Of a stretch of DNA of 64,000 bases, positions 6,808 to 15,973 are shown piece after piece. This stretch comes from Lysobacterales bacterium 15-68-25 (GTDB lineage: Bacteria; Pseudomonadota; Gammaproteobacteria; Xanthomonadales; Rhodanobacteraceae). The notes under the pieces are model-generated. The model did no database searches. It was not told the DNA's origin and saw nothing but the letters and a program-made list of their open reading frames with translations. Both the position numbers and the translations under genes were made by a program. The stretch's first letter is position 1, and each line of letters begins with the position of its first letter. The DNA is taken from NCBI GenBank assembly GCA_002279065.1, contig NCKB01000004.1, positions 186,001 to 250,000 of the forward strand. The letters are read 5' to 3'.

Positions 6808-9321
6808 ATGAGGGCGGAGGGCATTCCGTCCACGGCTCCCGACGGCGACGGCGGCCACGCCGGCCTCGACCCGGCGGAGGCCGCGCGGCGACTGCGGCGC
6901 GACGGCCCGAACGCCCTGCCCGGCGGCGAACACCGCCCGCTGTGGCGCACGCTGGCCGGCGTGCTGGCCGAGCCGATGCTGCTGATGCTGCTGGCCGCCG
7001 GCGGCATCTACCTGGCCCTCGGCGACCGCGCTGAGGCCGCCTTCCTGATGGGCTCGGTGCTGGTGGTGATCGGTATCACGCTGGCCCAGGAGCACCGCAC
7101 CCAGCGGGCCCTCGAAGCGCTGCGCGACCTGTCCGCGCCGCGGGCGCTGGTCCTGCGCGGGAGGCAGCGGATCCGCATCGCGGCGATCGAGGTGGTGGTG
7201 GGCGATCTGCTGGTGCTGCACGAGGGCGACCGCATCGCTGCCGATGCCACGTTGCTGGAAGGCCAGCTCGACGTCGACGAGTCGCTGCTGACGGGCGAGG
7301 CCGTTCCGGTGAATAAGCTGGTCGGCGCCGCTCCCTCCCCGCTGTTCGCCAGCACCGTGGTGACCCGCGGCCGCGGCCTCGCCCGCGTCACCGCCACCGG
7401 TGCACGCACCCGGGTCGGCGGCATCGGCCTGGCGCTGGCCAGCGCGGTGGAACCGCCATCGCGCCTGCAGCGGTCCTCGCGTCGGCTGATCCGCACGATG
7501 ACCGTCGCCGGCCTGCTGGTCGCCGCCGCCTATGCCCTGCTGCTGTGGTCGTGGGATGGCCAGGGCGCGCTGCCCAGCGTGCTGGCCGGCGTCGCGCTGA
7601 GCATGGCGCTGCTGCCGGAGGAGATCCCGGTGGTGCTCACCGTGTTCCTCGCGCTCGGCGCCTGGCGCATCGCTCGCCAGCAGGTGCTTACGCGGCGCAT
7701 GCCGGCGGTGGAGACGCTGGGTGCGATCACCGTGCTGGCGGCCGACAAGACCGGCACGCTGACCCGCAACCGCATGGAGGTCGCCGAGCTGGCCATCGAC
7801 GGTGGCCACTACGACGCGGCGACGGAAGGCCCGCTGGACGAGCCGTTCCACGCGCTGGTCGAGTTCGCCATGCTGGCCACGCCGGCGCAGCCGTTCGACC
7901 CGATGGAACAGGCGATCCAGGCGTTCGGCCGGAGCCTGCTCGCCGGCACCGAACACGTGCATGCCGACTGGCTGCCGATCGCCGAGTACGGTCTCAGTCC
8001 GGAGATCCTGGCGATGACCCGGGTGTACCCGGAGCACGCGCCCGACCGTCACCTGCTGGCCACCAAGGGTGCGCCGGAGGCGGTCGCCGACCTCTGCCAC
8101 CTGGCCGAACCCGATCTCGCCGACCTGCGCGCGACCGTGGCGGCGATGGCCGGACGCGGCCTGCGCGTGCTCGGCGTGGCCCGCGGCCACTGGCGCGGCG
8201 ACGCCCACCCTGCCAGCCAGCACGATTTCGACTTCGAGTTCCTCGGCCTCGTCGGCCTGCTGGATCCGCCGCGCAGCGAGGTGCCGGCGGCGCTGGCCGA
8301 ATGTCGTGCGGCGGGCGTCCGCGTAATCATGCTCACCGGCGACCATCCGCTCACCGCGCAGGCGATCGGCCACCGTGTGGGCCTCGCCGACACGCCGGTG
8401 GTGCTGACCGGCGCCGACATCGACGCGATGGACGACGCCACGTTGACCGCACGCCTGCGCGACACCGACATCTGTGCCCGGGTCATGCCCGAGCAGAAAC
8501 TGCGGCTGGTGCGCTGCCTGCAGGCCGGCGGCGAGGTGGTGGGCATGACCGGCGACGGCGTCAACGATGCGCCCGCGCTGCGGGCGGCCGACGTCGGCAT
8601 CGCGATGGGCGAGCGCGGCACCGACGTGGCGCGCGAGGCGGCTGCGCTGGTGCTGCTGGACGACAGCTTCGCCAGCATCGTGGCGGCGATCCGGCAGGGG
8701 CGTCGCATCGACGACAACGTGCGCCGCGCCACCCGCTTCATCTTCGCCGTGCACGTGCCGGTGGTGGCGCTGGCGCTGGTGCCGGCGCTGGCGCAGTGGC
8801 CGGTGCTGCTGATGCCGGTGAACATCGTGCTGCTCGAACTGCTGATCGATCCGGCGTGCTCGGTGGTGTTCGAGGCCGACCCGGCCGCCGACACGGTAAT
8901 GCGCCGCCCACCGCGCCGGGCCGCCGACTCGCCGTTCGCTCCCCGCCAGCTGCTGCGCGGGTTGCTGCAGGGCGTCGGCCTCGCGGCGATCCTGCTCGCA
9001 GGTTTCGGCCTGCTGCAGGACGCCGTGGGAGCGGTCCAGGCGCGCACCGGCACGTTCCTCTCGCTGCTGCTGTCGGTATTCCTGCTGACACTCGCCAACC
9101 GCGCGCGCCACCGCGCCGGCGTCGGCAACCCGTGGCTGCTGCCGATGTTTGCCGCCCTGCTGGCGATGATCGCGCTGGCGCTCGGCGTGCCGTGGCTGCG
9201 CCACGTGATGGCGATGGCCTGGCCCGCACCGGCCACGTGGCTCGGCGTGGCAGCGATGCTCGCGGCAGCCGCCGCATGGCTGGCGCTGCTGCGTCGTCGC
9301 GCCTCGCCGCGTAGCGGCTGA
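6808..9321 (+). CDS. Cation-translocating P-type ATPase (PEEIP variant)
   Basis: An 837-residue P-type ATPase in canonical order: N-terminal cation-ATPase region, actuator TGE (LLTGEAVPVNK, about 161-170), the transmembrane-4 motif PEEIPVVLT (about 270), phosphorylation loop DKTGTLT (Asp313), and hinge TGDGVNDAP (about 580). About four more membrane helices follow. There are no N-terminal heavy-metal CxxC domains and no CPC, so it is not a P1B copper/zinc pump. PEEIP replaces the PEGLP of SERCA-like Ca pumps, so the ion cannot be assigned. It sits between a Usp gene (10 bases upstream) and cydD (46 bases downstream) in an apparently FNR-controlled unit, so the ion transport may serve energy-limited, low-oxygen life. 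Confidence 0.9.
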   Translation: MRAEGIPSTAPDGDGGHAGLDPAEAARRLRRDGPNALPGGEHRPLWRTLAGVLAEPMLLMLLAAGGIYLALGDRAEAAFLMGSVLVVIGITLAQEHRTQRALEALRDLSAPRALVLRGRQRIRIAAIEVVVGDLLVLHEGDRIAADATLLEGQLDVDESLLTGEAVPVNKLVGAAPSPLFASTVVTRGRGLARVTATGARTRVGGIGLALASAVEPPSRLQRSSRRLIRTMTVAGLLVAAAYALLLWSWDGQGALPSVLAGVALSMALLPEEIPVVLTVFLALGAWRIARQQVLTRRMPAVETLGAITVLAADKTGTLTRNRMEVAELAIDGGHYDAATEGPLDEPFHALVEFAMLATPAQPFDPMEQAIQAFGRSLLAGTEHVHADWLPIAEYGLSPEILAMTRVYPEHAPDRHLLATKGAPEAVADLCHLAEPDLADLRATVAAMAGRGLRVLGVARGHWRGDAHPASQHDFDFEFLGLVGLLDPPRSEVPAALAECRAAGVRVIMLTGDHPLTAQAIGHRVGLADTPVVLTGADIDAMDDATLTARLRDTDICARVMPEQKLRLVRCLQAGGEVVGMTGDGVNDAPALRAADVGIAMGERGTDVAREAAALVLLDDSFASIVAAIRQGRRIDDNVRRATRFIFAVHVPVVALALVPALAQWPVLLMPVNIVLLELLIDPACSVVFEADPAADTVMRRPPRRAADSPFAPRQLLRGLLQGVGLAAILLAGFGLLQDAVGAVQARTGTFLSLLLSVFLLTLANRARHRAGVGNPWLLPMFAALLAMIALALGVPWLRHVMAMAWPAPATWLGVAAMLAAAAAWLALLRRRASPRSG

Positions 9322-9367
9322 GGCGGCCGGCCGGGCCGTCTCACACTGCTATCCTGCGCGGGCCCGG

Positions 9368-11161
9368 ATGGCCGTCCGGCGACTCCGTCCCCTGCCCACC
9401 GAGCGTGCCTGCCGCGTGTCCGCCGCCTCCGACCTGCCGCGCCCCGAAGTCTGGCTGAAGAGCTTCCGTTCCCGGGTCCGCGCACCGCTGCGCCGGGCGA
9501 CCGCACTCGGTCTCGTCAACGGCCTGCTGCTGGTCGCCCAGGCCTGGCTGGCAGCGTGGGCAATCAATGCCGGCGTGATGCACCGCGCTCCACTGGCCCG
9601 GCTATGGCCGGCGCTGGCCGCCCTGCCGTTGGTGTTCGCACTGCGTTTCGCGCTGGCGCGTGCAGCCGAGCGCGTCGCCTTCCGCGCTGGCGCCATCGTG
9701 CGCCGCACGCTGCGTGCCGACCTGCTGGCCCACCTGCAGAAACTGGGGCCGGCGTGGCTGCAACGGCAGGCGCGCGGCGACCTGGTCACCAGCGTCGTCG
9801 GCGGCGTGGAGGCGATGGAGGGCTACTACGCGCGCTACCTGCCGACCATGGGCATGACCGCGCTGCTGCCGCTGGCGATCCTGGTCGCGGTGTTTCCCGC
9901 CGACTGGATCTCGGCGCTGGTGATGCTGGTCAGCGCGCCGCTGATCCCGTTCTTCATGTGGATGATCGGCAAGGGCACCGAGGAGCTGAACCAGAAGCAG
10001 TGGCGCGTGCTGGCGTTCCTCGGCGCACGCTTCCTGGACACCCTGCAGGGCCTGACCACGCTCAAGCTGTTCGGTGCCAGCCGGCGCGAGGCGGCCGTGG
10101 TGGGGCAGGTGTCGGACGACTACCGGCGCAGCACCATGCAGGTGCTGCGCGTGGCGTTCCTGTCGTCGGTGGTGCTGGAGTTCCTCGCCACGGTAAGCAT
10201 CGCCGTGGTCGCCGTGCTGGTGGGCTTCCGCCTGATGTGGGGTGAGCTGGCCTTCCTGCCCGGCCTGTTCGCCTTGCTGCTGGCACCGGAGTTCTTCGGC
10301 CCGCTGCGCAACATGGGCACGGTCTATCACCTGCGGATGGAAGCGATCGGTGCGGCGGAGCGGATGGTGCAGGTCTTCGCCGAGCCCATCCCGGAGCGAC
10401 GCCCCGGAACGGCGCCGGCCCCTTCCGGAGCGCCGTCGCTGTCGTTCGAAGCCACGGGCTTCGCCTACCCGGACGGCACCGTCGCACTGGACGGCTGCCG
10501 CTTCACCGCACCGGCCGGCAAGGTCACCGCCGTCGTTGGCGCCAGCGGTGCCGGCAAGAGCACCGTGCTGCACCTGTTGCTCGGGTTCATCGGACGCACC
10601 AGCGGTCGCATCACGGTCGGTGATGTCGACCTGACGGACATCGCCGAGACCGACTGGCTGGCACGCGTCGCCTGGGTGCCGCAGCGCGCGCACCTGTTCG
10701 AGGGCAGCGTGGCCGACAACCTGCGACTGGCCCGCCCCGATGCCGATGATGCGCGGCTGCGCGAGGCCGCCCGCGCCGCCGGCGCCGAGGCCTTCATCGA
10801 CGCGCTGCCGCTGGGCTTCGACACGCCCCTCGGCGAGCGCGGCGCCAACCTGTCCGGTGGACAGGTGCAACGACTCGCGCTGGCCCGCGCCTTCCTGAAG
10901 GACGCGCCGGTGCTGCTGCTGGACGAGCCGACCGCCCATCTGGACACGCACAGCCAGCGGGCGGTGCTCGAGGCGATCGAGCGGCTGGCCCGCGGCCGCA
11001 CCGTGCTGCTGGTGACCCATCGCCTGAATGCGCTGGCGCTGGCCGACCACGTGGTGCTGCTCGATGGCGGGCGGGTGGTCGAACAGGGCCCGCTGGAGGC
11101 GCTGCGCGCGGCCGATGGTCCGTTCGCGCGCGTGCTGGCCGCCGCCGCGGGGTCCGCATGA
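9368..11161 (+). CDS. cydD: Heterodimeric ABC transporter for cytochrome bd assembly, CydD subunit
   Basis: A 597-residue ABC exporter half. Six membrane helices (about residues 35-330) are followed by an ATPase domain with Walker A GASGAGKST, signature LSGGQ and Walker B VLLLDEPTAHLD. CydDC in the inner membrane exports reduced thiols (cysteine and glutathione) or handles heme, and is needed to assemble cytochrome bd. The gene overlaps cydC by four bases (ATGA), implying translational coupling. The start is uncertain: ATG 9368 gives a short basic N-tail, and GTG 9416 is an alternative closer to the usual length. It lies convergent to the cydABX operon, so structural and assembly genes meet tail to tail. 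Confidence 0.93.
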   Translation: MAVRRLRPLPTERACRVSAASDLPRPEVWLKSFRSRVRAPLRRATALGLVNGLLLVAQAWLAAWAINAGVMHRAPLARLWPALAALPLVFALRFALARAAERVAFRAGAIVRRTLRADLLAHLQKLGPAWLQRQARGDLVTSVVGGVEAMEGYYARYLPTMGMTALLPLAILVAVFPADWISALVMLVSAPLIPFFMWMIGKGTEELNQKQWRVLAFLGARFLDTLQGLTTLKLFGASRREAAVVGQVSDDYRRSTMQVLRVAFLSSVVLEFLATVSIAVVAVLVGFRLMWGELAFLPGLFALLLAPEFFGPLRNMGTVYHLRMEAIGAAERMVQVFAEPIPERRPGTAPAPSGAPSLSFEATGFAYPDGTVALDGCRFTAPAGKVTAVVGASGAGKSTVLHLLLGFIGRTSGRITVGDVDLTDIAETDWLARVAWVPQRAHLFEGSVADNLRLARPDADDARLREAARAAGAEAFIDALPLGFDTPLGERGANLSGGQVQRLALARAFLKDAPVLLLDEPTAHLDTHSQRAVLEAIERLARGRTVLLVTHRLNALALADHVVLLDGGRVVEQGPLEALRAADGPFARVLAAAAGSA

Positions 11162-12918
11162 CGCGCCGCCCCGACCGCGCCCAGGGACGTGCCGACCTGC
11201 GCCGGCTGGTGGCGCTGTTCCGCCCCTACCGCGCGTGGATGGCCGGCGGCGCCCTGCTGGCGCTGGCCGCCCTGCTCGCCAACGTCGGCTTGCTGGCGGT
11301 GTCCGGCCACTTCATCGCGGCGATGGCGCTGGCCGGGGCCGTCGGCGTCACGCTGAACTACTTCACCCCTGCTGCGCTGATCCGCGCCTTCGCGCTGACC
11401 CGCACTGGCGGCCGCTACCTGGAACGGCTGGTCACCCACGAGGCCACCTTCCGCCTGCTGGCGCAGTTGCGGGTGTGGTTCTACGAACGCCTCGAGCCAC
11501 TGGCCCCGGCACGCCTGCAGTCCCTGCGCGCCGCCGACCTGCTGTCGCGCATCCAGGCCGACATCGACACGCTCAACCAGGTCTATCTGCGGCTGTTCGT
11601 GCCGGTGGTGGTGGCTGCGCTCGGCAGCCTGGCGATCGTCGCGGTGATGGCGGTCTTCAGCGTGCCGGTGGCGCTGGGCACGGCAGGGGGGCTCGTGCTC
11701 GCCGGGGTAGCCTTGCCGGCCTGGCTGCGGCATCGCGGCGAAACGGCCGGCGCCCGCGCCGTGCAGACCCGAGCCGCCCTGCGCAACACGGTGGCCGATG
11801 CCCTCGCCGGGGCCGCCGAACTGCGCGTGTATGGCGCGGAGCACGCCTGGCATGAACGCGTGCAGCAGCTCTCCGACGACCTGCTCGCCGACCAGCGCCG
11901 GCTAAGCGAACTGGCCGGTTTTTCGGCCGGCGCCGTCGGCCTGTGCGCCAACCTGGCGCTGTGGTGGGCGGTGATCGCCGCAGCGCCCGCGGTAGCCGCC
12001 GGCGTGATCGCACCGGCGCAGCTGGCGATGCTGGCACTGTTCGCCATGGCCGCGTTCGAGGCGGTGACGCCGCTGCCGCTGGCGTTCCAGATGCTGGGCG
12101 AGCAGCTCGCCGCGGCACGACGCATTTTTGCCGTGGTGGACGCCGAGCCGGCCGTTGCCACGCCGGACCGGCCATCGCCCGCGCCGCGCGATGCCAGCGT
12201 GCGCTTCGAACGCGTGCGCTTCCGCTACGACGTGGACCGCCCCTGGGTGCTGGACGGTTTCGACCTGGCGCTCGCGCCCGGCTCGCGCACCGCGCTGGTC
12301 GGTGCCAGCGGCGCCGGCAAGAGCAGCGTGCTGCAGCTGCTGGCCCGTTTCCGCGACTTCCAGAACGGCCAGATACTGCTCGGCGGCGAGCCGCTGCGGG
12401 ACTTCGCCCCGGACGACGCACGCGCCTGCTTCGCGGTGGTCTCGCAGGACGCCTACCTGTTCAACGGCACGGTGCTGGACAACCTGCTGCTGGCACGGCC
12501 GGATGCCGACGAAGCGGCCATCGCGGCGGCCTGCCGTGCGGCGCAGGTGCACGAGGTGATCGAAGCCCTGCCAGACGGCTACCACACGGCGCTCGGCGAG
12601 GCTGGCATGCGCCTCTCCGGTGGCCAGGCGCGACGCCTGGCGGTCGCCCGCGCGCTGCTCAAGGACGCCCCGATCCTGCTGCTGGACGAGCCCACCGAGG
12701 GCCTCGATGCCGCCACCGCCCGCGCGCTCCACGACTCGCTGGCCGTCGCCATGGCCGGCCGTACCGTGCTGCTGATCACCCACCAGCTCGGCACGCTGGC
12801 CGGACTGGTCGACGAGGTGGCGGTGCTGGACGGCGGGCGCGTCGTCCAGCGCGGCCGGCCCGACGAACTGGTGCGGCAACCCGGCCCCTTCCTCGACCTG
12901 CAGGACGTGCTGGGCTGA
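11158..12918 (+). CDS. cydC: Heterodimeric ABC transporter for cytochrome bd assembly, CydC subunit
   Basis: A 586-residue partner of CydD. A six-helix exporter domain (residues 20-320, with LALTRTGGRYLERLVTHEATFRLL typical of CydC) is followed by an ATPase with Walker A GASGAGKSS, signature LSGGQARR and Walker B ILLLDEPTEGLD. It forms the inner-membrane CydDC complex that exports cysteine/glutathione for bd oxidase maturation. Its ATG overlaps the cydD stop. It is the last gene of the usp-ATPase-cydDC unit, ending just before a hairpin shared with the convergent cydABX operon. Confidence 0.94.
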   Translation: MTRRPDRAQGRADLRRLVALFRPYRAWMAGGALLALAALLANVGLLAVSGHFIAAMALAGAVGVTLNYFTPAALIRAFALTRTGGRYLERLVTHEATFRLLAQLRVWFYERLEPLAPARLQSLRAADLLSRIQADIDTLNQVYLRLFVPVVVAALGSLAIVAVMAVFSVPVALGTAGGLVLAGVALPAWLRHRGETAGARAVQTRAALRNTVADALAGAAELRVYGAEHAWHERVQQLSDDLLADQRRLSELAGFSAGAVGLCANLALWWAVIAAAPAVAAGVIAPAQLAMLALFAMAAFEAVTPLPLAFQMLGEQLAAARRIFAVVDAEPAVATPDRPSPAPRDASVRFERVRFRYDVDRPWVLDGFDLALAPGSRTALVGASGAGKSSVLQLLARFRDFQNGQILLGGEPLRDFAPDDARACFAVVSQDAYLFNGTVLDNLLLARPDADEAAIAAACRAAQVHEVIEALPDGYHTALGEAGMRLSGGQARRLAVARALLKDAPILLLDEPTEGLDAATARALHDSLAVAMAGRTVLLITHQLGTLAGLVDEVAVLDGGRVVQRGRPDELVRQPGPFLDLQDVLG

Positions 12919-12923
12919 AAAAA

Positions 12924-12949
12924 CGAGGGGACCGTTACCGGTCCCCTCG
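12924..12949 (-). terminator. Intrinsic terminator, mainly for the cydABX transcript
   Basis: A perfect 11-bp stem CGAGGGGACCG with loop TTAC. On the minus strand it is followed directly by six T residues, so it should end the ompW-cydABX transcript. On the plus strand no T-run follows, so cydC transcription may end here less efficiently. Confidence 0.85.
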
Positions 12950-12973
12950 CCCCCTTCCCCGCAAGCGTCCGGC

Positions 12974-13177
12974 TCAGTGGCCGGCCGGCTCCGTCTCGTC
13001 GACGGTGCCGTCGTGCGCGTCCATCCAGGCGCCACCCGCCGCGGCGACCAGCACGATCATCGCGGTGCCGACGAACCAGGCGAAATACCACGAGCCGTAG
13101 TCGCCCAGGATCACGCCCATCACGATCGCCACCACGGCGAGCAGCATGTAGATGAGGAATTGCAGCAAGGTCTTCAT
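12974..13177 (-). CDS. cydX: CydX-like small subunit of cytochrome bd, extended
   Basis: A 67-residue membrane protein, 12 bases downstream of cydB and with a good AGGAGG. Residues 30-38 (WYFAWFVGT) match the hallmark WYFAWxxG core of CydX, the single-helix subunit that stabilises bd oxidase. CydX proteins are usually about 35-45 residues with this motif at the extreme N-terminus. Here an additional helix (residues 5-24) precedes it and an acidic tail follows. Alternatively it is a YbgE-like accessory protein, but the WYFAW motif and position favour CydX. Last gene of the operon, followed by a terminator. Confidence 0.75.
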   Translation of the reverse strand: MKTLLQFLIYMLLAVVAIVMGVILGDYGSWYFAWFVGTAMIVLVAAAGGAWMDAHDGTVDETEPAGH

Positions 13178-13189
13178 GGCTCGCCTCCT

Positions 13190-14323
13190 TCAGTACGCGT
13201 GTTCGTCGTGCTGGATGGCCGCGGCATCGACCTCGCCGCGCATCACCCAGAACGCCCAACTGGTGTACCAGACCACCAGCGGCACGAACACCGCGGCAAA
13301 CCCGGTCGCCCACAGCAGCGTGGTCTGGCTCGACACCGAGTTCCACAGTGTCAGGCTCTGCGACGGCTCGCTGCTGGACGGCATCAGGAACGGGAACAGT
13401 GCCGCGCCCACGGTGCCTATCACACCGATCCAGGCGCCCGCACCCAGCCACCAAGCCAGCGTTGACCGCCCGCCGCGCACGGCCAGCAGGCCCAGCAGCA
13501 TGCCGGCATAGCCGAGCGCCGGCACCGCCCACAGCAGCGGCTGGCTGCGGTAGTTGGCCAGCAGTCCGCCGGCCACCATGCTCGCCTGCTGCTGCAGCGG
13601 GTTCTGCGGCAGGCCGGGCGCCGGCGCATGCTCGAGCACGAAGCCCGGCAGGAACGACACCCAGATCCCACCGAGCGTGAACAGCACGATCGCTGCGATC
13701 GCCGCACCCATCGCCGCCTTGCGTGCGCGGGGGGCAACGGCACCACCGGCGCGCCCCATCAGCATCACGCCGCCCATGTAGATCGACAGCGACAACGACA
13801 GCAATCCGCACAGCACGGCGAACGGGTTGAGCAGGGAAACGAAGCTGCCGGTGTAGTACGAGCGCATGTCCCAGTCGAAGTGGAACGGCACGCCCTGCAG
13901 CATGTTCCCCATCGCGGCACCGTAGATGATCATCGGCACCGCGCCGCTGACCAGCAGCGCCCAGTCCCAGGCGTTGCGCCAGGTGGCCGAAGGCAGCTTG
14001 CTGCGGTATTCGAAGCCGAGCGGGCGCACGATCATCGTCCACAGCAACAGCAGCATCACCACGTACAGACCGGAGAACGCCGTGGCGTAGATCAGTGGGA
14101 ACGCCGCGAAGATCGCACCGCCGCCGAGGATGAACCACACCTGGTTGCCGTCCCAATGCGGACCGATCGCGTTGAGGCACACCCGGCGTTCGTTGTCGTC
14201 ACGACCGACGAAGCGCAGCAGCGTGCCCACGCCCATGTCCATACCGACCATGATCGCCAGGCCCATCAGCAGCACGCCGAGCACCAGCCACCAGAGCACC
14301 TTGAGTACGAAATACAGTTCCAT
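13190..14323 (-). CDS. cydB: Cytochrome bd ubiquinol oxidase subunit II
   Basis: A 377-residue integral membrane protein with about nine helices. The N-terminus (GMDMGVGTLLRFVGRDDNERR) and the NAIGPHWDGNQVWFILGGG segment are typical of CydB. With CydA it forms the high-affinity quinol oxidase that reduces O2 to water under microaerobic conditions. It starts at ATG 14323, four bases after the cydA stop, and is followed by the CydX-like gene. Confidence 0.97.
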   Translation of the reverse strand: MELYFVLKVLWWLVLGVLLMGLAIMVGMDMGVGTLLRFVGRDDNERRVCLNAIGPHWDGNQVWFILGGGAIFAAFPLIYATAFSGLYVVMLLLLWTMIVRPLGFEYRSKLPSATWRNAWDWALLVSGAVPMIIYGAAMGNMLQGVPFHFDWDMRSYYTGSFVSLLNPFAVLCGLLSLSLSIYMGGVMLMGRAGGAVAPRARKAAMGAAIAAIVLFTLGGIWVSFLPGFVLEHAPAPGLPQNPLQQQASMVAGGLLANYRSQPLLWAVPALGYAGMLLGLLAVRGGRSTLAWWLGAGAWIGVIGTVGAALFPFLMPSSSEPSQSLTLWNSVSSQTTLLWATGFAAVFVPLVVWYTSWAFWVMRGEVDAAAIQHDEHAY

Positions 14324-14326
14324 CGC

Positions 14327-15931
14327 TCAGCCCTCCTCGCGCATCATGGCCACGGCGGTCGCACGACCACCCAGCGAAGGACGCGGCGGCGCCTGATGGC
14401 CGTGCCCATGACTGCTCGGCCCCTTGCGGATGAACTTCACCATCAGGGTCATCTCGATCACGATGAACACCGTGTAGAGCGTGACGAAGCCGATCAGCGA
14501 GAACACCATGTAACCCACGCTGTGGCTGGACGCGGACATCCAGGTGGGCAGCAGGCCATAGACGGTCCAGGGTTGCCGGCCGATCTCGGCGGTGAGCCAG
14601 CCGAACTCGTTGGCGATGAACGGCACCGGGATCATCCAGGGCGCCAGCCGCAGGAACCACTTGCGGTTCTCCACGTCGTTGCGCACCGAGAAGATCACCG
14701 CCAGCACGAAGTAGGCGAGCATCGCCAGGCCCAGCCCGACCATCACGCGGAAGCTCCAGAACATCGCGAAGACGTTGGGCACCGCATCATTGGCGGCTTT
14801 CTGGATGTCGGCCGATGAGGCCTTTTCCACGTCCTGGTCCGGCGCGTAGCGCTTGACCAGGAAGCCGTAGCCGAGATCCTGCTGGTGCGCGTTGAATTGC
14901 GCCAGGGCATCGGCGTTGGTCGGATCCCCGGATAACACCTTCAGCGCGGCCACGGCCGGAATGCCGTTGGCGATGCGCCTGGCCGCGTCGGCCTCGATGC
15001 GGTCCACGCCCGGAACTTCCTGGGTCATGGTGTGGGTCAGCAGGGGCGTCAGCACGTAGGGAACCTGCACTTCGAACAGGTTGCGCTTGTGCTCCTGCGA
15101 GGGCCACGCGATCACGTTGAACGGTGCCGGTGCAGGCTCGGTCTGCCACATCGCCTCCATCGCCGCCAGCTTGGACGGCTGCGCCTGGCCACCGACGAAG
15201 CCGAGCGCGTCGCCCAGGGTGATCACGCCGGCCGTGGCCAGCACGCCGAACAGCGCGGCCATGCGGAACGAACGGCGCGCCATCGCCATGTGCCGGTTGC
15301 GGTACATGTAGTAGGCACTGATGCCGGTGACGAAGATCGCCGCCGTGACGTAGCCGGCGATGCTGGTGTGCACGAATTTGGCCTGGGCATCGTGGCTGAA
15401 GATGAGGCTGGAGAAGCTGTCCAGCTCCATGCGCATCGTGACCGGGTTGAACTTCGCGCCCACCGGGTCCTGCATGAAGCTGTTGGCGATCAGGATCCAC
15501 AGCGCCGACAGGTTGGTGCCGAAGGCCACCAGGTAGGTGACCAGCAGGTGCTGCACCTTGGACAGCCGCTTCCAGCCGAAGATCATCAGGCCGACGAAGG
15601 TGGATTCCATGAAGAAGGCCATCAGGCCCTCGATCGCCAGCGGCGCACCGAAGATGTCGCCGACGAAGCCGGAATAGAAGGACCAGTTGGTGCCGAATTC
15701 GAACTCCATGGTCAGGCCGGTGGCGATGCCGAGGGCCATGTTCACCACGAAGAGCTTGCCCCAGAACTCGGCCATCTCGCGGTAGATGGTCTTGCCAGTG
15801 GTGACGTACACCGTCTCCACCGCAGCGATGAAGAAACTGAGCCCGAGCGTGAGCGGTACGAAAAGATAGTGATAGAGCGCGGTGACAGCGAACTGCCACC
15901 GCGAGAGTTCAACGACCGTACTGTCGATCAT
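14327..15931 (-). CDS. cydA: Cytochrome bd ubiquinol oxidase subunit I
   Basis: A 534-residue subunit carrying hemes b558, b595 and d. Visible landmarks are the N-terminal axial-His helix (SRWQFAVTALYHYLF), FVHTSIAGY (second axial His), the quinol Q-loop start GQAQPSKLAAMEA with its Lys and Glu, FWSFRVMVGLG (Met ligand) and EIGRQPWTVYG. The Q-loop is long, as in the E. coli-type L subfamily. The C-terminus has a His-rich tail (SSHGHGHQ). It lies only 42 bases after ompW with no obvious own promoter, so it is probably transcribed from the promoter upstream of ompW. Confidence 0.97.
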   Translation of the reverse strand: MIDSTVVELSRWQFAVTALYHYLFVPLTLGLSFFIAAVETVYVTTGKTIYREMAEFWGKLFVVNMALGIATGLTMEFEFGTNWSFYSGFVGDIFGAPLAIEGLMAFFMESTFVGLMIFGWKRLSKVQHLLVTYLVAFGTNLSALWILIANSFMQDPVGAKFNPVTMRMELDSFSSLIFSHDAQAKFVHTSIAGYVTAAIFVTGISAYYMYRNRHMAMARRSFRMAALFGVLATAGVITLGDALGFVGGQAQPSKLAAMEAMWQTEPAPAPFNVIAWPSQEHKRNLFEVQVPYVLTPLLTHTMTQEVPGVDRIEADAARRIANGIPAVAALKVLSGDPTNADALAQFNAHQQDLGYGFLVKRYAPDQDVEKASSADIQKAANDAVPNVFAMFWSFRVMVGLGLAMLAYFVLAVIFSVRNDVENRKWFLRLAPWMIPVPFIANEFGWLTAEIGRQPWTVYGLLPTWMSASSHSVGYMVFSLIGFVTLYTVFIVIEMTLMVKFIRKGPSSHGHGHQAPPRPSLGGRATAVAMMREEG

Positions 15932-15973
15932 GTCCTTGTTCCCAAGTGGACGAAGGTGATCGCATCTCCGGTA

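Noticed and set aside
6424-9204. Very long open frame antisense to the P-type ATPase (and similar ones opposite the RND pump, ileS and uvrA)
   Set aside because: In DNA this GC-rich, antisense frames stay open by codon bias. Their composition (His, Gln and Arg strings) is not protein-like and shows no family.
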